From Phycisphaerales bacterium (lineage in GTDB: Bacteria; Planctomycetota; Phycisphaerae; Sedimentisphaerales; Anaerohalosphaeraceae): a stretch of 19,693 bases of DNA. The notes under the pieces are model-generated. The model did not search any database and was not told where the DNA came from. It saw nothing but the letters and a program-made list of their open reading frames with translations. Shown in pieces: positions 14,307-19,693 of the stretch (position 1 is the first letter of the stretch; every line of letters begins with the position of its first letter). Location: assembly GCA_011053245.1 (NCBI GenBank), contig DRGS01000211.1, positions 1-19,693 of the forward strand, in the 5' to 3' direction. The position numbers were made by a program, and so were the translations under genes.

Positions 14307-15437
14307 TCAGTCACACAGAATACTTGTGATCATCTTTTTGAAGCTGGCGGTGCCGGTCTCGATATCGGCGATCTCAATGTACTCATCGGGCTGGTGGCAA
14401 ATAGACGATTTACCCGGGCCGAATATAACGATAGGAGCTTCGAGTGGTAGCAAAAAGGGGCCGTCCGTCGTATAGCCGACCGCTGACGTTTCGGCAATAC
14501 CACCGGCACGGCAGATATTGCTGACAAATTCACAGTCCGCGTCACCTTCAAGAGCTTCGATGGTTCGCAGGATCTCTATCTCGGCATGAAACTCGGAATC
14601 CTGTCTTTCAAGCTCCTCAAAAAAACCCTTGAGTTGCTCCGTAATATCGGTGTGCAACTGGCCGGGTACGGTCCTTATATCGACAGTGACCGAGCAACTG
14701 TCCGGCACAACATTAGCAGCTTTGCCACCGTGAATTACATTTACACTCATGGAAGGGGCGCCAAGCAGTGGATGGACGGTGAAAATCGGTTGAAAATCTT
14801 TCAGATGATCGAGCAGCTTCATCATTTTACTTACAGCATTTACGCCGAGATGAGGCATGGAACTGTGGGCGGTTTTGCCAGCGGTAGTGATCTCAAGCCA
14901 GAGCATACCACGATGAGCGATGACCGCTTTGAAATCGGTAGGTTCCGGGATGATTATCCCGGCTATGGGCTGGGATTGGCGCTGAAAATCTTTGACAAAA
15001 CGCTTTATACCGCAACTGTCGGTTTCCTCGCCCGCCGTAGCGGCAAAAATAATGTCGCCCTTCAGCTCTGCTCCACTCTCCAGACAGTCAACGATAGCGG
15101 CGGCAGCGGCGACCATTGGCCCTTTCATATCTGTGGACCCCCTGCCGTAAATCCTGCCGTCGGTTTCCACCGGGTCGAAGGGATCTGTTGACCACGGCGA
15201 ATCGCCGGGCGGAACAACATCCAGATGGCTGGCGAAGAGCAATGCAGGATTTTCACCGCTGCTTTTTAAGTGTCCCAGGCAGTTAGCTCTCGTTACTCCA
15301 GCTTCATTGTCCCATGTGTCAACGCGGCAATCAAAGCCGTGATCGGTGAAATAATCCGCTAATATATTCGCCGCGGCAAGCTCTCCAACATCAACGGTTG
15401 ACCTGGCTTGGATAAGTTTTTTTAGTAATTCTTTCAC
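14307..15437 (-). CDS. M20 family metallopeptidase (ArgE/DapE-like deacylase)
   Basis: 376 aa from a GTG at 15437, giving MKELLKKLIQARSTVD, the usual first helix. The open frame runs 77 codons further up, but that part is low-complexity and overlaps the promoter region of the divergent gene. Metal ligands of the co-catalytic zinc site are visible: H71 and D73 in SHLDVV, D103 in GRGSTDMKG, the E137-E138 pair in TAGEETDS (general base and ligand), EPTD later, and the final His in SICHQPDEYI. A dimerisation (lid) domain lies between. The family hydrolyses N-acyl amino acids or small peptides; acetylornithine deacetylase or succinyl-diaminopimelate desuccinylase are options, but the context does not decide. 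A TATAAT box ten bases before the GTG suggests a very short or absent leader. Confidence 0.88.
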   Translation of the reverse strand: MKELLKKLIQARSTVDVGELAAANILADYFTDHGFDCRVDTWDNEAGVTRANCLGHLKSSGENPALLFASHLDVVPPGDSPWSTDPFDPVETDGRIYGRGSTDMKGPMVAAAAAIVDCLESGAELKGDIIFAATAGEETDSCGIKRFVKDFQRQSQPIAGIIIPEPTDFKAVIAHRGMLWLEITTAGKTAHSSMPHLGVNAVSKMMKLLDHLKDFQPIFTVHPLLGAPSMSVNVIHGGKAANVVPDSCSVTVDIRTVPGQLHTDITEQLKGFFEELERQDSEFHAEIEILRTIEALEGDADCEFVSNICRAGGIAETSAVGYTTDGPFLLPLEAPIVIFGPGKSSICHQPDEYIEIADIETGTASFKKMITSILCD

Positions 15438-15447
15438 GATAAGCCCA

Positions 15448-15477
15448 ATTATAGCACGAAATGGCCGAAGATGAAAA
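15448..15477 (-). promoter_or_regulatory. Putative sigma-70-type promoter for the M20 gene
   Basis: On the minus strand TTTTCA (15477-15472) and a perfect TATAAT (15453-15448) are 18 nt apart. The GTG start begins 10 nt past the -10 box, so transcription would start within a few bases of the codon, giving an almost leaderless mRNA. This agrees with the lack of a Shine-Dalgarno there. Confidence 0.4.
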
Positions 15478-15494
15478 AAAACAAAAGATTTTTG

Positions 15495-15522
15495 TTGCAG
15501 TTTTTTTTTTGTAAGGCATAAT
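15495..15522 (+). promoter_or_regulatory. Weak candidate promoter for the zinc-ribbon/RNase H operon
   Basis: TTGCAG at 15495-15500 and CATAAT at 15517-15522 with a 16-nt, mostly T, spacer. The -35 match is poor. It points toward the ATG at 15571 and lies back to back with the M20 promoter. Confidence 0.25.
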
Positions 15523-15570
15523 AGCAGGATTATGGACTTGCAGGCAAGAAATATTGATAAGGGAGCATAA

Positions 15571-16308
15571 ATGGGACCAGTACTGCATTCGTTGAGCAAG
15601 CTGCAAAGCACAGAAAACCGCCTTCGTGCCGCAAAAAACAAACTCACAAGATGTAGAAGGACCGTCATCTTTCAGGAAAATCAACTGCGAAACCTTCAAA
15701 ATTCGCTTGAGGCCAAGCAGGAGGAGATAAAACTGACCAAGGTTCAGTCCGACAGGCTTGAACTGGAGCTTAAAGGGAGAGATGAGCATATCGCGAAATA
15801 CAGGGCAGCCCTTAATCTGGCAAAAACCAATAAAGAATATGCGGCCATCTTGTCAGAACTTAACACCTCAAAAGCCGACAATACCAAAATCGAAACACAG
15901 GAACTTGACCTGCTCAAGAATATAGAGATCGACGAAGCCGACTGCGCACAGATACAGGGCCAGATCGACGAGCAAAAAAGTAAACTCGAACAGATTCGCA
16001 AAGAAACAGAAGGCAAAGCAACTGTCTACGAAGAGGAGATCGCCGAGATCCAAGCCGAGTGGGACAATGCCGCAAAGGATGTCCCTGCCGATGCACTGCA
16101 AATTTTCAACCGCACCGCCGACACATACGACGGTGAAGCGATTGCAACGGTTGAGCTTCAGGATGAAAAACGCGGAACTTACACTTGCGGCGGATGCTTT
16201 ATGGCACTGACCGCAGAATCGGTCAATCAACTTATGACAAAAGATGACATTATCAGATGCGGAAGTTGTTCGAGAATACTTGTGATAAAGGACAAAGAGG
16301 ACTCCTGA
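15571..16308 (+). CDS. Coiled-coil C4 zinc-ribbon protein (CdsZ-like)
   Basis: 245 aa. Residues from about 5 to 170 form a long heptad-rich coiled coil (LRNLQNSLEAKQEEIKL, then KSKLEQIRKETEG). The C-terminus is a C4 zinc ribbon: C-x2-C in TYTCGGCFMALT and C-x2-C in IIRCGSCSRILV. This architecture is that of the zf-RING_7 family, which includes CdsZ-type proteins; the general role is not firmly established. The family is commonly found beside RNase HI genes, and here an RNase HI fusion starts 27 nt downstream. The ATG is preceded by GGGAG at a good distance. It is probably cytoplasmic and the first gene of a two-gene operon. Confidence 0.85.
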   Translation: MGPVLHSLSKLQSTENRLRAAKNKLTRCRRTVIFQENQLRNLQNSLEAKQEEIKLTKVQSDRLELELKGRDEHIAKYRAALNLAKTNKEYAAILSELNTSKADNTKIETQELDLLKNIEIDEADCAQIQGQIDEQKSKLEQIRKETEGKATVYEEEIAEIQAEWDNAAKDVPADALQIFNRTADTYDGEAIATVELQDEKRGTYTCGGCFMALTAESVNQLMTKDDIIRCGSCSRILVIKDKEDS

Positions 16309-16335
16309 TCAATTCTGACAAGGACTTTGAATGTG

Positions 16336-17385
16336 ATGGATCGCATAACCATTTACACTGATGGGGGAAGCAGAGGTAATCCCGGACCCGGCGGCGCAGC
16401 CTATATCCTCAAGGATGCCGACGGTAACATCGTAGCCGGCAGAGGTTGCTATCTGAAGAAAACCACGAACAATGTCGCAGAGTACACAGCTTTACTTGGC
16501 AGCTTGAAAGCGGTAGCGGAAATGGGCATGGATAACATTTCAATTTACAGCGACAGCGAGCTGATGGTTAAACAGATTAACGGCCAGTACAAGGTTAAGA
16601 ACGCTAATCTCAAAATTCTTTACTCCCAGTGCATAAGACTTTTGTCCGGTATTAAGAGCTGGCAGATAAACCATATCAGACGCGAGAAGAACGAAGAAGC
16701 CGACGCACTTGCCAATCGGGCAATGGATAAAAAGGGCAACGTCGACGCCAAAATTTCACCATCGGCAATGGTCAACACAAAGCAGAGGAAACTTCGACTC
16801 GGCATCCTCCTGAGCGGCGGCGGAACGACAATGGTAAACATCCAGAAGTGCATCTCCGATGGAACGCTTAACGCCGAGATCGTCGTTGTGATAAGTTCGC
16901 TATCGACGGTAAGAGGTGTCGAGCTTGCAAAGGGGATAGGGATCGAACCTGCTGTCATTCGCAAAAAGGATCACCCCGACATCACCGAGTTCAGTAATTG
17001 CATCGCCTCCGAGCTTGACAAAGCAAAAGTCGATCTGGTCATCCAGGCCGGATGGCTTTGCCTGTGGCGTATACCAAAGCAATATGAAAATCGTGTAATG
17101 AACATTCACCCGGCGCTATTGCCGAGTTTCGGCGGTCAGGGCATATGGGGGCACCATGTTCACGAAGCGGTCATCAAACAAGGCTGTAAGGTAAGCGGCT
17201 GTACCGTCCACTTCTGCACAAATGAATATGACAAGGGAACCATAATCGTCCAGCGATCCTGCAAGGTAAAAGACGATGACGATGCCGATTCGTTAGCCGC
17301 CAGAGTCTTTAAGGAAGAATGCAAAGCCTACCCGAAAGCAATACGACTATTCACTGAAGGCAAACTGGCAAAACAAAGTAAATAA
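16336..17385 (+). CDS. Fusion of RNase HI and PurN-like formyltransferase
   Basis: 349 aa in one uninterrupted frame. Residues ~3-135 are RNase HI, which cuts RNA in RNA-DNA hybrids: D9 in YTDGGSRGNPGPGG, E49 in NNVAEYTAL, D73 in IYSDSELMVKQING and D123 in EEADALAN are all kept. The basic handle of E. coli RNase HI is missing, as in the short branch. Residues ~155-345 are a glycinamide-ribonucleotide formyltransferase (PurN-like) domain: LGILLSGGGTTM binding loop, N256-I-H258 in MNIHPALLPSFGG and D299 in NEYDKGTII match the E. coli catalytic Asn/His/Asp. The domains meet across a ~20-residue linker with an internal ATG (MVNTKQRKL), so separate translation of the second part is possible. I chose ATG 16336; GTG 16333 and TTG 16327 are alternatives, AGGA being at 16321. 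Confidence 0.85.
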   Translation: MDRITIYTDGGSRGNPGPGGAAYILKDADGNIVAGRGCYLKKTTNNVAEYTALLGSLKAVAEMGMDNISIYSDSELMVKQINGQYKVKNANLKILYSQCIRLLSGIKSWQINHIRREKNEEADALANRAMDKKGNVDAKISPSAMVNTKQRKLRLGILLSGGGTTMVNIQKCISDGTLNAEIVVVISSLSTVRGVELAKGIGIEPAVIRKKDHPDITEFSNCIASELDKAKVDLVIQAGWLCLWRIPKQYENRVMNIHPALLPSFGGQGIWGHHVHEAVIKQGCKVSGCTVHFCTNEYDKGTIIVQRSCKVKDDDDADSLAARVFKEECKAYPKAIRLFTEGKLAKQSK

Positions 17386-17427
17386 AAAAAGACGCGACCC
17401 GAAAAATATCCAGGCTCGCGTCTTTTT
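17386..17427. terminator. Bidirectional intrinsic terminator between the fusion gene and clpC
   Basis: AAAAAGACGCGA (17386-17397) and TCGCGTCTTTTT (17416-17427) pair perfectly over 12 bp with an 18-nt loop. A-run on one side and T-run on the other make it work in both directions, serving the convergent genes ending at 17385 and 17444. The left arm begins at the base after the fusion-gene stop codon. Confidence 0.85.
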
Positions 17428-17443
17428 ATTTTTATATCAAAGG

Positions 17444-19693
17444 CTATTCAGTTTCGGCGTGAATGACGGCCTCTTCTTCTTTGAAAGCCTTCTTCGATTT
17501 TATTCCCTTAAAGTTAAGGCTGTCCTCGTCCTTGACGTCGATCTTGATAATGTTCTTATCCTTATATTCGCCCCTGAGAAGGCCCTCTGAAAGCGGATCC
17601 TCGACATAGTTTTCGATCGCACGACGCAGCGGCCTGGCACCGAATTCAGGATTGTAACCTTTATCAATAAGGAATTCCTTCGCGGCAGCATTAATATCAA
17701 GGTGCAATCCATGTTCGATAAGACGCTTGAATACCTTATTGAGTTCGTACTCAACAATCGTCGCAAGGTCATCTCTTGTCAAAGCTCTAAAGACGATCTG
17801 CGCATCGAGACGGTTGAGGAACTCCGGTCTGAAGTAATGCTCTATCTCCTTGTCGAGCATCTCTTTCATCTTTTCATAATTGGATTCCTCGGTACGTTTC
17901 CCAAAACCAAATCCTCCCTGGTTGCGTATCAGATCGGCACCGATATTACTTGTCATAATAAGGATCACATTTCTGAAATCGATATGGCGACCGAAGCTAT
18001 CTGTCAGCCGACCCTCTTCCATGATCTGCAAGAGCATATTCGAAACATCCGAATGCGCCTTCTCAATCTCATCCAGTAATAGAACCGCATAAGGCCTCCG
18101 CCGGATGCGCTCTGTAAGTTGACCGCCCTCTTCATATCCGACATATCCGGGAGGGGCACCGACAAGCCTGCTGACGTTGTGCTTTTCCATATACTCGCTC
18201 ATGTCGATCTGTATGAGCGCGTCGGCATCGCCGAACATAAATTCCGCCAAAGCCCTTGCAAGCAGCGTCTTACCGACACCGCTGGGACCGATGAAAATGA
18301 AACTTCCCATCGGACGGTTGGGATCCTTAAGACCGGAACGACTTCTTCTGACGGACTTGGAGATAGCTGTAATGGCATCATCCTGGGAAACAACCGTTTT
18401 ATGGAGTTCGTTTTCAAGCTCAAGTAGCCTCTGGGCCTCCTTTTTCTCAAGTCGCGTAAGCGGAACACCGGTCATCTTGCTCACCACCTCGGCAATGACC
18501 TCAACGTCAACCTCACCGGCGGTTTCTTTGCTCTTTTCACTCCACGCTCGTTTGACCTCGGCTTTTTCATCGAGTAACTGCTGGGCCTGATCCCTCAGAG
18601 CAGCGGCTCGTTCATAGTCTGCCGCTCGCACCGCCTCGTCCTTTTCACCCTGAAGCTTTTCGATCTTCGTTTCAATCTCCGCAAGATCCGGCGGCGGTGT
18701 CATATTCTTGAGTCTTACCCTTGCACCGGCTTCGTCGATAACGTCGATTGCTTTATCCGGCAAACACCTTCCGCTAATGTACCGCACGGAAAGCTCCACA
18801 GCCTGATACAAAGCATCATCCGTAAAGCGAACCTTGTGATGATCCTCATAACGGTCGCGCAAACCCTTCAGAATTTCCACGGCCTCTTCTTTCGTAGGAG
18901 GCTCAACCGGTATTGTCTGGAAGCGTCTTTCAAGTGCCGCGTCCTTCTCAATATATTTTCTATACTCGTCAAATGTCGTCGCACCTATACACTGAACCTC
19001 ACCACGGGCAAGTGCGGGCTTCAAGACGTTGGAAGCATCGATAGCACCCTCGGCTCCGCCTGCTCCGACGAGAGTATGCAACTCATCAATGAAAAGTATG
19101 ACGTTTCCGGCACGCTTTACTTCATTGATAACCGCTTTTATGCGTTCTTCGAACTGTCCGCGATACTTGGTGCCTGCAACCATCATTGCAAGGTCAAGAA
19201 CAACCATGCGTTTATCCTTGAGTATCTCGGGAATCTCGTTATTGACTATCTTTTGAGACATGCCTTCGACGATAGCGGTCTTGCCCACACCCGCCTCGCC
19301 AAGCAGCACAGGATTGTTCTTGGTCCGTCGGCACAGTATCTGAATAAGACGTTCTATCTCATCCGCTCTTCCGATTACCGGATCAAGTTTGCCTTCTGCC
19401 GCCAGCTCCGTAAGGTCCCTTCCGAAGCTGTCCAGAGCCGGTGTTTTGCTTTTCTGTTTCTGAGCAGCGGAACTAGGCCCCATCTTCATCCCCATACTCT
19501 GGTATGAACTGTCAACGCCCGCACCCAAAAGATTCAACACTTCCTGGCGGACATCTTCGAGCTTAAGCCCGAGGTTCATCAGCACCTGTGCCGCGACACC
19601 TTCGGTTTCTCTGAGCAAGCCCAAAAGAATGTGTTCCGTTCCGACATAATTATGGTTCAGGGCACGCGCCTCTTCGATGGCATACTCTATAAC
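17444..19693 (-). CDS. clpC: ClpC-type ATP-dependent unfoldase (5' end outside window)
   Basis: At least 749 codons; the frame stays open to the window edge, beginning [20 protein letters not shown], so 5'-partial. It is a HSP100 ATPase that unfolds proteins for the ClpP protease. In order: second half of the Clp N domain ([12 protein letters not shown]), first AAA+ module with GEAGVGKTA (complement of about 19277-19300) and [12 protein letters not shown], a UVR segment ([24 protein letters not shown], given in part: [13 protein letters not shown]), then the second AAA+ with GPSGVGKT (about 18264-18290) and [10 protein letters not shown], a GFGFGK loop in the position of the ClpP-binding loop, and [16 protein letters not shown] near the end. 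A UVR motif plus the short middle domain favour ClpC over ClpB or ClpA. The acidic/lysine C-terminal tail is unremarkable. Confidence 0.93.
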   Translation of the reverse strand, partial: VIEYAIEEARALNHNYVGTEHILLGLLRETEGVAAQVLMNLGLKLEDVRQEVLNLLGAGVDSSYQSMGMKMGPSSAAQKQKSKTPALDSFGRDLTELAAEGKLDPVIGRADEIERLIQILCRRTKNNPVLLGEAGVGKTAIVEGMSQKIVNNEIPEILKDKRMVVLDLAMMVAGTKYRGQFEERIKAVINEVKRAGNVILFIDELHTLVGAGGAEGAIDASNVLKPALARGEVQCIGATTFDEYRKYIEKDAALERRFQTIPVEPPTKEEAVEILKGLRDRYEDHHKVRFTDDALYQAVELSVRYISGRCLPDKAIDVIDEAGARVRLKNMTPPPDLAEIETKIEKLQGEKDEAVRAADYERAAALRDQAQQLLDEKAEVKRAWSEKSKETAGEVDVEVIAEVVSKMTGVPLTRLEKKEAQRLLELENELHKTVVSQDDAITAISKSVRRSRSGLKDPNRPMGSFIFIGPSGVGKTLLARALAEFMFGDADALIQIDMSEYMEKHNVSRLVGAPPGYVGYEEGGQLTERIRRRPYAVLLLDEIEKAHSDVSNMLLQIMEEGRLTDSFGRHIDFRNVILIMTSNIGADLIRNQGGFGFGKRTEESNYEKMKEMLDKEIEHYFRPEFLNRLDAQIVFRALTRDDLATIVEYELNKVFKRLIEHGLHLDINAAAKEFLIDKGYNPEFGARPLRRAIENYVEDPLSEGLLRGEYKDKNIIKIDVKDEDSLNFKGIKSKKAFKEEEAVIHAETE

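Noticed and set aside
14586..15191. 201-aa plus-strand open frame
   Set aside because: It is antisense to the M20 peptidase, whose metal ligands are clearly encoded on the minus strand.
15438..15668. 77-codon upstream extension of the M20 peptidase
   Set aside because: It is low-complexity, overlaps the divergent gene and its promoter region, and lies before a perfect TATAAT.

Overview
This window looks like a chromosomal segment of a planctomycete, most likely of the Phycisphaerae/Sedimentisphaerales type. That placement is inferred from gene content, not from a database search. The main pointers are a small protein of the Minf_1886 family (restricted to Planctomycetes and Verrucomicrobia), a PurN-like formyltransferase of the type I associate with planctomycetes, a GxxExxY nuclease-like gene inside repeats, and intergenic DNA full of short CACGAAG-, CACAGAGG- and ATTGGG-type repeats.

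Layout. 2-766 is the 3' end of a lysine-rich, coiled-coil protein of unknown role, closed by a terminator. 860-1565 holds no confident gene but has several short repeat families. 1566-3634 (minus) is a two-gene cassette: a radical SAM protein resembling spore photoproduct lyase, and an HNH endonuclease with an unrecognised N-terminal region. 3635-3966 is a repeat-rich divergent intergenic region. 3967-7437 is dnaE (replicative polymerase alpha subunit). 7454-7979 is a GxxExxY (PD-(D/E)xK-like) gene enclosed by long imperfect inverted repeats, a candidate mobile or domesticated element. 8016-14286 is a compact co-directional cluster: membrane protein, tmk, holB, ricT-like PSP1, metG and the Minf_1886-family gene. 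14307-15437 (minus) is an M20 metallopeptidase. 15571-16308 is a coiled-coil/C4 zinc-ribbon protein, followed by a single ORF that fuses RNase HI to a glycinamide-ribonucleotide formyltransferase-like domain. 17444-19693 (minus) is clpC, cut by the window edge; a bidirectional terminator separates it from the fusion gene.

How the genes fit together. dnaE, tmk (dTTP supply) and holB (clamp-loader delta-prime) make a replication-centred neighbourhood. The order tmk-holB-ricT-metG is the same as in Bacillus, with fewer genes between. The zinc-ribbon and RNase H pairing is also a recurring bacterial arrangement, here with an added purine-synthesis domain. The accessory content lies in three repeat-rich places: 860-1565, the cassette up to 3966, and the dnaE/tmk junction. 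The best candidates for something undescribed are the inverted-repeat-bounded GxxExxY unit with its possible gene-less relative at 1031-1114, the RNase H-GART fusion, and the radical SAM/HNH pair.
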